Assembly (NCBI RefSeq): GCF_001908185.1
Contig: NZ_LGHM01000032.1
Coordinates: 1-46,055 of the forward strand
Source of the DNA: Bradyrhizobium sp. AS23.2
GTDB taxonomy: Bacteria > Pseudomonadota > Alphaproteobacteria > Rhizobiales > Xanthobacteraceae
DNA length: 46,055 nt
Direction: 5' to 3'
In this document: one piece after another, positions 18,236 to 25,724 of the stretch
How the letters are laid out: each line of letters starts with the position of its first letter
Numbering within the stretch: the first letter of the stretch is position 1
Notes under the pieces: model-generated
The model's database searches: none
The model's input: the letters and a program-made list of their open reading frames with translations, nothing else
Told to the model about the DNA's origin: nothing
Program-made: the position numbers and the translations under genes

Positions 18236-18664
18236 TCAGCTCCTTGCCAAGCGGTTGTAGCGGCTCGCCATCATATGGCCGAGCCACACCGACACCAGCC
18301 AGCAGACGACGGACGCCGCGATATAGGCGAGCGCCGTGTATTTCATGCCGCCATGGAACAGGCGGAAGGTCTCGAGGCTGAAGGTCGAGAAGGTGGTGTA
18401 GCCGCCGCAGAACCCGGTCATGACGAACTGCCGGTGCTCGGGCCGCGCCAGCATGCGGCCGTCAGGGCCGGTGAGCGTCGCATAGAAGCCGATGATCAGC
18501 GAACCGGTCGCGTTGATGAACAGCGTCGCGAAAGGAAAGCCCGGCCCGGTGTCGAGCGCGAGCCCGACTAGGTAGCGCGCCAGGCCGCCGATGATGCTGC
18601 CAGCGGCAACCCAGGCATAAAGCATCGCAACGCGCCGGCGCTCGGCGGAGGAGGGGGAGTTCAT
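18236..18664 (-). CDS. crcB: Fluoride efflux channel CrcB/Fluc, copy A
   Basis: A 142-residue four-helix membrane protein of the Fluc family, which exports F- passively as a dual-topology dimer. Signs: GGLARYLVG, FPFATLFINATGS with the pore Asn51, and GFCGGYTTFSTFSLE containing the full phenylalanine box (Phe92, Phe95) and the polar track Thr/Ser. The family usually has GT(L) where this copy has AT in FATL. It starts 6 bp after copy B ends. Having two different crcB genes in tandem suggests that the pair assembles as a heterodimer (known in some bacteria; inferred here). Confidence 0.93.
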   Translation of the reverse strand: MNSPSSAERRRVAMLYAWVAAGSIIGGLARYLVGLALDTGPGFPFATLFINATGSLIIGFYATLTGPDGRMLARPEHRQFVMTGFCGGYTTFSTFSLETFRLFHGGMKYTALAYIAASVVCWLVSVWLGHMMASRYNRLARS

Positions 18665-18670
18665 CTGCCT

Positions 18671-19081
18671 CTACCCCCCAAGCCTGTCCGCGAGGAGGAA
18701 GCCGCAAGTGACGGCAGTGAGGCACAGCGTGACCGAGAACACCACGTTGCCCAGCGCGTGCATCGGCTCGCCGCCGCGCGCAAGCGTCAGCGTTTGCAGG
18801 CTGAAGGAGGAGACGGTGGTGTAGCAGCCGAGGAATCCGGTCACCGCGAACAGCCAAGGAGTGGGCGAGGCGAACATCGAGCCGGGGTGGGTCGCCAGCG
18901 CGCCAAAAATGCCGATCAGGAAGGCGCCGCTGACGTTGATGGTCATGGTGCCCCAGGGAAAGGTCTCGCCCAGCCGCCGGGCGACCGCGCCGGAGACGAA
19001 ATAGCGGGCACAGCCGCCCAGCACGCTGCCGACCACGATTGCGATCGCTCCGCTCAGCACGATGAATAGTCCCCCCGTCAT
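18671..19081 (-). CDS. crcB: Fluoride efflux channel CrcB/Fluc, copy B
   Basis: A 136-residue second Fluc subunit. Signs: VVGSVLGGCARYFVSG, TFPWGTMTINVSGAFLIG with Asn49, and GFLGCYTTVSSFSLQT. The first Phe of the phenylalanine box is replaced by Val (Val90) while the second (Phe93) is kept, and the Asn motif reads NVSGA rather than NxxGS. So this copy has a changed pore-lining residue. Its ATG overlaps the MFS stop by one base (TGATG), which points to coupled translation. A longer open frame upstream belongs to the shadow of the MFS gene. Confidence 0.92.
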   Translation of the reverse strand: MTGGLFIVLSGAIAIVVGSVLGGCARYFVSGAVARRLGETFPWGTMTINVSGAFLIGIFGALATHPGSMFASPTPWLFAVTGFLGCYTTVSSFSLQTLTLARGGEPMHALGNVVFSVTLCLTAVTCGFLLADRLGG

Positions 19082-20289
19082 CACTTGTTCTCCGCAGCCA
19101 ACCCGTTGCCGACAGCGAGCAGCCCCACAAGCGCGACCAGCGCGAAGCCGAGACCCGTCAGGAACGTGTCTGCCGGACCAGAGGCGTCCCACAGCGCACC
19201 GGCGATCACGCTCGCGGCCAGCGATGCGAGCCCGGTGAACAGGTTGAAATAGCCGAACGCGGTGCCGCGCAGGCTCGGCGGCGCGGCGTCGGCGACGAGG
19301 GCCGAGAGCAATCCTTGCGTCAATCCCATATGCAGCCCCCACAGCGCGACGCCGAGCGCCAGCCCCGCAAGGCTCGGCAGCAACGCGAGCGCAAGATCGG
19401 CGCCGGCGAGGAAGACGAGGCCGAGCGCGAGCAGGCCGGTCCGGTTGATCCGGTCCGACAGCACGCCGGCGGGATAGGCTGAGAGTGCATAGACGATGTT
19501 CATCAGCACCAGCACCGCCGGCACCCACATCGCATTGAGCCCGATGTTTTGGGCGCGCAGGATCAGGAAGGCCTCGCTGAAGCGGGCGAGCGTGAAGACC
19601 ACGCCGACCGCCACGACCAGCCAGTATACGGATCCGAGTTGCCGCATCGCGGCGAGATTGAGCGGATTCTTGGCAGGCTCTCGGTTCGGGTCTGGCTCCG
19701 GCTCGCTCACGGCAAACGCAATCAGTCCGAAGGACAGGAAGGCTGGGAGCACCGCCACCCAGAACACGGCGGCAAAATTGTCCGCCGTCCACCACATCAG
19801 GCCGATTGCCGCGAGCGGTCCGACGAAAGCGCCAGTGGTGTCTAGCGATTGCCGCAGGCCGAAGCTCGCGCCGCGCAGACCCGCTGGCGAGATATCGGCA
19901 ATCAGCGCATCGCGCGGCGCGCCGCGAATGCCCTTGCCGACGCGGTCGATGAACCGCGCCGCCACCAGCCATCCGACGCTCGGCGCAAGCGGGAACAGCG
20001 GCTTGGTGAAGGCGGCCAGACCATAGCCGAGCGCGGCGAGCAGCTTGCGGTGGCCGAGCCAGTCCGACAGCGCACCGGAGAAGATCTTCGTGATCGAGGC
20101 CGTCGCCTCCGCAATGCCTTCGATGAAGCCGACGGTCAGCGTCGAGGCACCGAGCACGGTGACGAGATAGACCGGCAGCAGCGCGTGGATCATCTCCGAG
20201 GAGACGTCCATCAGCATCGAGACGAAGCCGAGCACCCAGATCCCCCTGGGCAGCCCGGCGCGCGTAGCATTCGGTGTCGTCGTCGTCAC
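19081..20289 (-). CDS. MFS transporter, first gene behind the fluoride riboswitch
   Basis: A 402-residue, 12-helix major facilitator. The cytoplasmic loop motif GALSDWLGHRKLL (motif A) sits between helices 2 and 3, and RFIDRVGKGIRGAPRDALI between 4 and 5; the latter is typical of a branch of MFS proteins of unknown substrate. The second half has SDRINRTGLLALG and FGYFNLFTGLASLAASVIAG. GTG 20289 is the likely start: GGAG/GAAGG Shine-Dalgarno sequences sit 7-11 nt before it. An in-frame ATG at 20337 lies inside the riboswitch terminator hairpin and is unlikely. Its position in the operon implies fluoride induction; what it moves is unknown. Confidence 0.85.
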   Translation of the reverse strand: MTTTTPNATRAGLPRGIWVLGFVSMLMDVSSEMIHALLPVYLVTVLGASTLTVGFIEGIAEATASITKIFSGALSDWLGHRKLLAALGYGLAAFTKPLFPLAPSVGWLVAARFIDRVGKGIRGAPRDALIADISPAGLRGASFGLRQSLDTTGAFVGPLAAIGLMWWTADNFAAVFWVAVLPAFLSFGLIAFAVSEPEPDPNREPAKNPLNLAAMRQLGSVYWLVVAVGVVFTLARFSEAFLILRAQNIGLNAMWVPAVLVLMNIVYALSAYPAGVLSDRINRTGLLALGLVFLAGADLALALLPSLAGLALGVALWGLHMGLTQGLLSALVADAAPPSLRGTAFGYFNLFTGLASLAASVIAGALWDASGPADTFLTGLGFALVALVGLLAVGNGLAAENK

Positions 20290-20323
20290 GTCCCGACCTT
20301 CTCCTTGGTCTTCTTCAGGCAAC

Positions 20324-20346
20324 AAAAAACCCGCCATCGGCGGGTT
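20324..20346 (-). terminator. Intrinsic terminator of the fluoride riboswitch
   Basis: Read on the minus strand: AACCCGCC, loop GAT, GGCGGGTT, then T6 (the stem ends share Ts). It lies 50 nt after the aptamer and 35 nt before the GTG of the MFS gene, the expected place for an expression platform that ends transcription without fluoride. Confidence 0.88.
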
Positions 20347-20395
20347 CGGCCATGCTCCGCCAAAGGCAGAGGCTCAAAAGAATTGCCCCACCTCA

Positions 20396-20460
20396 AGCAG
20401 GAGTCATCAGCCCAATACAGTCTCGACCACCGGGCGGTTGTCGGGGGACTCCATCCCCAT
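20396..20460 (-). ncRNA. Fluoride riboswitch (crcB motif)
   Basis: The minus strand reads GGGGATGGAGTCCCC, then GACAACCGCCC, a variable loop, and GGGCTGATGACTCCTGC. This gives stem GGGG/CCCC, stem GCCC/GGGC, and the pseudoknot GGAGTC with GACTCC, exactly the layout of the crcB-motif aptamer (compare GAUG...CUGAUG in known fluoride riboswitches). It is followed by a terminator and by an operon with two CrcB genes, so genetic context and fold agree. Fluoride binding should stop terminator formation and turn the operon on. Confidence 0.93.
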
Positions 20461-20470
20461 CTGGGTGTCC

Positions 20471-20498
20471 AGCCTAGCATGGAAATCGCGCGGAACAA
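20471..20498 (-). promoter_or_regulatory. Weak sigma-70-like promoter of the fluoride operon
   Basis: On the minus strand TTGTTC (20498-20493), 16 nt, TAGGCT (20476-20471). Transcription would begin near 20465, just before the aptamer. Consensus match is modest; position is the main support. Confidence 0.4.
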
Positions 20499-20556
20499 GT
20501 GGGCGGGGGACGCCATCCCACGAGTTGTCTCTCTGTTGAGTTGCCTCTCTCTGACG

Positions 20557-20602
20557 TGCAATTTGCGTATCTGGGTTCTCGCTTCGCGAGCCCCGGAATG
20601 AC
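20557..20602. repeat. Dispersed repeat, GTCATTCCGGGGC family (type 2), partial
   Basis: On the minus strand it starts GTCATTCCGGGGCTCGCGAA and continues GCGAGAACCCAGATACGCAAATTGCAC; only one end of the family is clear. It lies in the ~270-bp gap between the fluoride promoter and the DUF1194 gene. The remaining gap DNA (20603-20768) shows the imperfect palindrome TTTGCGCAAGCGCGCAAAT and otherwise nothing recognised. Confidence 0.6.
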
Positions 20603-20768
20603 AGAGTGCGTGTGATCGCTCTTGTTCCAGCGGCGCGACGGTGGCGACACCGCGGCATCTTTGCGCAAGCGCGCAAATTCCTAACTCGAATGTGAAGCAC
20701 GGGCGATCTTCGCACTTTGCGGCAAGGCGATTGCATGTCACCATCGCGTCATACGACGGGAGGCTGCG

Positions 20769-21629
20769 ATGCGCTTGCTGTTCTCGATCGGGGCTGTGCT
20801 GGCGGCCGGCATGTTCGTCGGAGGGGACGTCGCGGGCATCGCGGCACCAGGGCCCAAATTCGAATCGCCCAGATATCAGCCGCTGCCAGCAGCCGACAAG
20901 GATGCGCAGACGGTCGACGTCGAGCTGATCCTCGCGGTTGACGTCTCCTACTCCATGGACATGGACGAGCTCGCGATCCAGCGCGAAGGTTATGCGCAGG
21001 CGATCCAGTCGAACGAGTTCCTGCAAGCGCTGAAGCTCGGGCCCAACGGCCGGATCGCGGTGACCTATTTCGAATGGGCGGCCTCCAGCGACCAGAAGAT
21101 CATCATTCCCTGGCGGCTGATCGACGGACCGGAGACCGCGGATGCGGTCGCAGCCGAAATCATGAAGACGCCGATCCGGCGCGCCTCGCGCACCTCGATC
21201 TCCGGCGCGATCACTTTCGCGATGCCGCTGTTCGACGAGGATCCCTATCGCGGCTTGCGCCGCGTGATCGACATTTCCGGTGATGGTCCCAATAACAATG
21301 GCGGCCCGGTCACGGTGGCGCGCGACGCCGCGCTCGAGAAGGGCATCGTCATCAACGGCCTGCCGATCATGGTCAAGGAGCCGTCCTATTCGACGATGGA
21401 TATCGACAATCTCGACTATTACTATGAGGACTGCGTCGCCGGCGGTCCCGGCTCCTTCGTCATCTCGATCAAGGATCGCGACAAGTTCAAGGAAGCGATC
21501 CGCACAAAACTCCTGATGGAGGTTGCGGGCCGCGCGCCGGAGCGCTCCGTGATGCGGGTTGCCGACAAGGAGCCGCGCGTCAATTGCATGATCGGCGAGA
21601 AGATCTGGTCCGACCGCTGGGGACGCTGA
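20769..21629 (+). CDS. DUF1194 (von Willebrand A-like) exported protein
   Basis: A 286-residue protein of the DUF1194 family. An N-terminal signal peptide (MRLLFSIGAVLAAGMFVGGDVAGIAA) is followed by a vWA-like fold: the metal-site motif DVSYSMD at residues 58-64, TSISGAITFAMPLF and VIDISGDGPNNNGG. The C-terminal part has DCVAGGPGSFVISIKDRDKF. The family is periplasmic or secreted and of unknown function; MIDAS-type metal binding is expected. GGGAGG lies just before the ATG. It stands alone. Confidence 0.88.
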   Translation: MRLLFSIGAVLAAGMFVGGDVAGIAAPGPKFESPRYQPLPAADKDAQTVDVELILAVDVSYSMDMDELAIQREGYAQAIQSNEFLQALKLGPNGRIAVTYFEWAASSDQKIIIPWRLIDGPETADAVAAEIMKTPIRRASRTSISGAITFAMPLFDEDPYRGLRRVIDISGDGPNNNGGPVTVARDAALEKGIVINGLPIMVKEPSYSTMDIDNLDYYYEDCVAGGPGSFVISIKDRDKFKEAIRTKLLMEVAGRAPERSVMRVADKEPRVNCMIGEKIWSDRWGR

Positions 21630-21686
21630 GACGCGCTTTTCGCCCGCGAAATGAGCGGATCACCACAAGTCCTTCAGGGTAGCTGC

Positions 21687-22553
21687 TTACGGCCGCGTCC
21701 CGCCTGATTGCGTCAGCCCTTTCAACTGCCGGTCGATCTCGCGCAGGACATCGCAGGCGGGCGCAAAGGCGCCATCGCCGATTAACCGCCAGACCTCCTT
21801 TGCTTGCTCGTCCAAATGCGGAATCGTCAGTGGCAGCTGCGCTGCTTCGAATAGCGCGCCCTTTTCGTTGATGTGATAGCGCTCGTTCAGCGCGAACGGC
21901 ACCTGCGCAACACAGGCGAGCGACCGGTAAGCGCATCCAGCGATATGGGTCTGTTCGCCCCGCGTGATGGCAAGCTCGGCAATCTCGATGCCGAACAGGA
22001 CCTCCCATTGGAAGCGACGGATCAGAGCATCGCGCAGCGGCCGCGGATATGGCTGCGCAATCGACTTCAGTCTGGCGATGAGGGCCTGCGGATCGTGCAG
22101 CGGCTGGCAATAGGCGATCTCGCCCATCCAGATCGCCGAGCAGAAGCCGTGCGGATGGCCGGGTTGGTAGTCCATGGTGACGATGCCAGCGCGGCAGGAT
22201 TCCATCACAGCTTCGACCGCGTCGGCGCTGCGGTAGAGCAAATCGACCTTGCGGCCCTCTACCGACAGCCATGCACCGCCGACGATCCATGGTCCCCATT
22301 CGCCGACCGGAGTTACGGCCGTGGCGGCAGGATTGTCGGCGATCTCTTTTGCGGCGGCCAGCAGCCGCTCGGTATCCAGTGGAATCGCGGCCTTGAAGTA
22401 AAGGCCGATATCGTAGTCGGACGCCGAATGTGCGTTGCCTCGCGCACGCGAGCCGCCGAGCACGATGGCCCCAACGCCAGGCACCTCGGCAAAGGCGGAT
22501 TTCAAGGCAGCGCGAATCCACCGACATGGCGCCGGGCGAGGCTGCGGCGGCAT
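21687..22553 (-). CDS. Nucleotidyltransferase-domain protein
   Basis: A 288-residue protein of the DNA-polymerase-beta-like nucleotidyltransferase superfamily. The signature GGSRARGNAHSASDYDIGLY at ~33-52 includes the GS motif and the DxD metal residues (Asp46, Asp48); a third acidic position is in VEGRKVDLLY. The C-terminal half is helical (ALIRRFQWEVLFGIEIAELA). Such proteins in this genus are of unknown role (aminoglycoside adenylyltransferase-like or toxin-antitoxin-like relatives exist). The ATG at 22553 starts 39 bp after the methyltransferase stop, on the same strand. Confidence 0.82.
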   Translation of the reverse strand: MPPQPRPAPCRWIRAALKSAFAEVPGVGAIVLGGSRARGNAHSASDYDIGLYFKAAIPLDTERLLAAAKEIADNPAATAVTPVGEWGPWIVGGAWLSVEGRKVDLLYRSADAVEAVMESCRAGIVTMDYQPGHPHGFCSAIWMGEIAYCQPLHDPQALIARLKSIAQPYPRPLRDALIRRFQWEVLFGIEIAELAITRGEQTHIAGCAYRSLACVAQVPFALNERYHINEKGALFEAAQLPLTIPHLDEQAKEVWRLIGDGAFAPACDVLREIDRQLKGLTQSGGTRP

Positions 22554-22591
22554 GGCCGCATGCCGCGTCCACGCGCCCGGCGTGATGGAGG

Positions 22592-23650
22592 TCAGATCCG
22601 TGCCTCCAGGATCAGGTTGAACGGTGTTTCGGCGGCGCGGCGGAAGCGCGTCAGACCACCCTCGCTCGCAACCTTGCGCAGCCGTGCCTCGCCGGCTTGC
22701 GCGCCGAGCGCGAGGCCGACCTCCTGATCGAGCGATGCCGGCGTGCAGATCATGGTCGATGCCGCGTAATAGACGCGCCCGACCGGGTTGAGATTGTCTT
22801 CGAGGCGGTCGCCTGCGAACGGCTCGACCAGCATGCAGGTGCCGTCCTTCGCCATGGTTTGCCGCACATGGCTGATGGCGCCGACGGGATCGCCCATATC
22901 GTGCAGGCAATCGAAGAAGCAGACGAGATCGTAGTCCTCGGCCGGATATGTCTTGGCCGTGTGAACCGCGAAGCTGACGCGATCGCCCAGCTTTGCCTCG
23001 GCGGCTGCCTTTCGCGCCGCCTCGATCGAGCCCTCGTGATAGTCGAAACCATAGAAGCGGGAATTGGGGAAGGCCTCCGCCATCAACCGCGTCGAGACGC
23101 CGTGTCCGCAGCCGACATCGGCGACCCTGGCTCCACGCCTGAGCTTGTCCACGACGCCGTCGAGCGCGGGCAGCCACTCCTGCACCAGATGATGCATGTA
23201 GCCGGTGCGGAAGAAGCGGGCCGTGCCACAGAACAGGCACTCGCTGCGCCGGTTCCAGCCGACACCCTTGCCGGACTTGAATGCGTCCGAAATCTTCGGC
23301 TCGTCGAGAAACGTCGATGCGATGACGTTGCCGAACGCTCCGAGGAAAACCGGGCTGTCCTCGTCGGCGAGCGCCATCGCCTGCTCCGGCAGCATCGAGA
23401 ATTTGCCCGAAGCGGAATCGTATTCGATGTAACCGGACGCCGCCTGGCTCGCGAGCCATTCGCGGACATAGCGCTCCGTCGTTCCGGTGGCGCTCGCGAG
23501 CTCGGAGGAGCTCATCGGTCCTTTTGTAGCAAGGGCGCGGTAGAGACCGAGCTTGTCTCCAAGCAGCACCAGCGATGCATTCATCGCCGCACCGAACTCG
23601 GTGACCATCTTGCCCATAAAGGCATTCAACCTGTCGGAATTGACCTCCAT
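22592..23650 (-). CDS. SAM-dependent methyltransferase with N-terminal winged helix
   Basis: A 352-residue methyltransferase of the Rv2258c-like type. Residues ~15-90 form a winged-helix part (LGLYRALATKGPMSSSELAS; ERYVREWLASQAASGYIEYD). The SAM site is ARVADVGCGHGVSTRLM near 160-175, with YGFDYHEGSIEAARK and DYDLVCFFDCLHDMGDP. A CLFCGTARFF pair of Cys residues lies between. Substrate unknown. ATG 23650 is preferred over 23662 because GGAGG lies 5 nt before it. The nucleotidyltransferase gene follows. Confidence 0.86.
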   Translation of the reverse strand: MEVNSDRLNAFMGKMVTEFGAAMNASLVLLGDKLGLYRALATKGPMSSSELASATGTTERYVREWLASQAASGYIEYDSASGKFSMLPEQAMALADEDSPVFLGAFGNVIASTFLDEPKISDAFKSGKGVGWNRRSECLFCGTARFFRTGYMHHLVQEWLPALDGVVDKLRRGARVADVGCGHGVSTRLMAEAFPNSRFYGFDYHEGSIEAARKAAAEAKLGDRVSFAVHTAKTYPAEDYDLVCFFDCLHDMGDPVGAISHVRQTMAKDGTCMLVEPFAGDRLEDNLNPVGRVYYAASTMICTPASLDQEVGLALGAQAGEARLRKVASEGGLTRFRRAAETPFNLILEARI

Positions 23651-23913
23651 GACAGCCTCCATGCAATGTCGGGCATTTTCAAAAATCTGCGCAATTGCGC
23701 ACTGCGGGACCGCGCCGGTCGATCACAAACGAAGTGACGGCTCGAGCTTGCGCGTCCTCTATGTGGGTCGATCCCGGGTGCGGGAGGTTCAACGCGTCAG
23801 GATCAGGTGATCCTGGAACTCGATGCCGGATGGCCGGCGCCGCGTCGCTGGCATTTGCGCTGTCCAAAGCGTATAATTTCTGCGGTTTTTGATGGTCACC
23901 TGAATGTCCAGCC

Positions 23914-24507
23914 TTGCAAGTTCTTGCGGTCTCGCAACTTTTTTTCGCCGTGCTTTGCCTCGGCGGAGCGTCGGCTCATTCGCAGGTGGCACCCCTGAGG
24001 TATTGGATTCCGGGCGGGCCTTTCGGCTTTGGCGGCAGCGTCAGCCAGAGCTCCGACAGCTACGGCAACTTTCCGAGCTTCAATGCCGGCGATGCAGACG
24101 GAAGCTACAATTTTCGCCCCGGTTTCTTCGTCGGTAGCGAGCGCGGAAATTTTGGTCTGAGCGGCTTCGGCCAGACCGCGCCGGCCGGCAATTTCAGCGC
24201 GCTCTCTTATGACAGCACGCAGTTCGGCTACAACTACAAGACTGCGGGCGGCATGCCCGTCACGTTCTTTGCCGGCTTCGACACGCTGAAATATGGCAAT
24301 GGCATTGGCAGCTCGCTCGCGCCGCTCACCTCCGGCGCCGCACCCGGCTATGGCGCGTTCGCGGGTGTCGAGTTCAAGCCGACCTCCAACCTCAGCCTGT
24401 CGTTCGGCGCAGGTTTCACCCAGCAGCAATCCGGGCGCATGGACAGCGACATCAACTCGTCGATGCTGCCCGGCGAGTCGCCGGCGCTCAGCGGCCTTCG
24501 GCGTTAG
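23914..24507 (+). CDS. Predicted outer-membrane beta-barrel-like protein, start uncertain
   Basis: A 197-residue protein. The N-terminus QVLAVSQLFFAVLCLGGASAHSQ is a signal peptide cut near ASA-HS. The rest is rich in Gly, Ser, Phe and Tyr with alternating strands (NFRPGFFVGSERGNFGLSGF; FGYNYKTAGGMPVTFFAGFD; NLSLSFGAGFTQQQSG), as in small porin-like barrels. The only start in frame is TTG 23914, without a Shine-Dalgarno sequence. An ATG 10 bp upstream (23904) is in another frame; removing one C from GCCTT would join ATGTCCAGC to this frame, so a one-base frameshift near the start is possible. No named family. Confidence 0.6.
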   Translation: MQVLAVSQLFFAVLCLGGASAHSQVAPLRYWIPGGPFGFGGSVSQSSDSYGNFPSFNAGDADGSYNFRPGFFVGSERGNFGLSGFGQTAPAGNFSALSYDSTQFGYNYKTAGGMPVTFFAGFDTLKYGNGIGSSLAPLTSGAAPGYGAFAGVEFKPTSNLSLSFGAGFTQQQSGRMDSDINSSMLPGESPALSGLRR

Positions 24508-25598
24508 AGCTGCGTCACCAATTCCGGGGGACGCCGCAGCGATTTCGGCAGATTCGGGCCGGCTCCGAAACGTATCACGATATCGGGACGCCGTTCGCCG
24601 AGTCCAAGTGAGGTCGCGAATTGCGGCCGCAGTGCCGCCACCTCGACCGGCTGGTTGACGAAAGAATATTTGAGCCCCAGCGCGGTCGCCTGCAAACCGA
24701 AACGCTGGCAGGCGCGGCCGACCGAGATCCAGTGCGATTTGTCGCTGCGATCGGCTGCAAGCACGACGACGCCCGCCGAGCTGTCGAGCTCCTCGCGGTA
24801 TTTTCTATTCTCCCCGCCTTCGGTGAAGAAGAACCTCAAGAGCGGCCGCGCGACCCATGCAGGGAGGGACGGATTTCCCGAGGCAGGCGAGAACAGCCCG
24901 TCCATGGTCGCGAGCGCCTCGGGCTCGTTGAAACGGATCCAGCTTACGAGCTCGCGCATGAAGGCCTTGTCGCGCATCTGCGCTGAATTGCCTTCGAGCA
25001 CATAGTCGGTGACCTTCGCGATCGCGGCGCGTTCGGTCATCAGGATCGCCGCGACGTTCGGTTCGCGGCAGGCGCTCTCGAGCTGGCGCAAGATCTCGGG
25101 CGCGGCCGGCCTGCCGTCGAAGACCGCACGGGTGCATTGCCTGACGGGAATTGCGCGGGCCAGCGCCGATTCTGCCGGCGGGGCTTCCTCGAGGGTGATC
25201 ACGATCCGGTCGTCGTCGATGACCGGGTTGGCGCGCCAGCCCAGCGTGGACGCTGCGAGGATGAGGTTTTCGGCGGCGCAGCCGAGACTGACGAAGAGGT
25301 GATGATCGTCGGGATCGACGGCCGGACAGCGGCGCGCGAAGTCGGGCGCAATCGTGATTTCGTTGCCGCGGGCGAAGAAAATCCACGGCTGGGTGTTGTG
25401 GCTGTTGGCCGCGAGCGTCGCAAAACGCACGAGCTCGCGATCTCGCGGCGCAGCTTGCAGCGGAGCCCGTGACGTATTCACCGCCTCGTCGTAGGTCATC
25501 GTCGTCGCTGCGGCACGGAGGCCGCTGATGGCAGAAGCGGAAAACCCGAGCGCGGTCGCAATGAACTGTCGCCGGTCAACCACAAGCTTCCGCTCCAC
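24504..25598 (-). CDS. Acg-type nitroreductase family protein (Tat-exported)
   Basis: A 364-residue FMN-fold protein of the Acg family. DRRQFIATALGFSASAISGL near the N-terminus is a twin-arginine-like signal (RRQF). Family signs: FATLAANSHNTQPWIF, VDPDDHHLFVSLGCAAENLILAA, SHWISVGRACQRFGLQATALGL and GLGERRPDIVIRFG. Acg proteins are thought to bind flavin without normal reductase activity. Its TAA stop interleaves with the TAG of the convergent barrel-like gene (TTAG at 24504-24507). Confidence 0.85.
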   Translation of the reverse strand: MERKLVVDRRQFIATALGFSASAISGLRAAATTMTYDEAVNTSRAPLQAAPRDRELVRFATLAANSHNTQPWIFFARGNEITIAPDFARRCPAVDPDDHHLFVSLGCAAENLILAASTLGWRANPVIDDDRIVITLEEAPPAESALARAIPVRQCTRAVFDGRPAAPEILRQLESACREPNVAAILMTERAAIAKVTDYVLEGNSAQMRDKAFMRELVSWIRFNEPEALATMDGLFSPASGNPSLPAWVARPLLRFFFTEGGENRKYREELDSSAGVVVLAADRSDKSHWISVGRACQRFGLQATALGLKYSFVNQPVEVAALRPQFATSLGLGERRPDIVIRFGAGPNLPKSLRRPPELVTQL

Positions 25599-25724
25599 AC
25601 CTCATTGCCCTGGACGCTTTTAGCGCGACCGGACGCCGGCGCGATTGACCGGAATCAAGGTTGGATGGCGCCGCCGGCTCAATTCGGAATTCGCGACCGG
25701 GTCGTCCCGGGGGACGCTGAGGGC

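Noticed and set aside
18671..19972. A 433-codon minus-strand frame ending in CrcB copy B
   Set aside because: Only its last 136 codons are CrcB; the rest is the wrong frame of the MFS gene.
21687..23666. A 659-codon minus-strand frame that includes the nucleotidyltransferase
   Set aside because: The first half is a shadow frame of the methyltransferase gene; the real start is ATG 22553.
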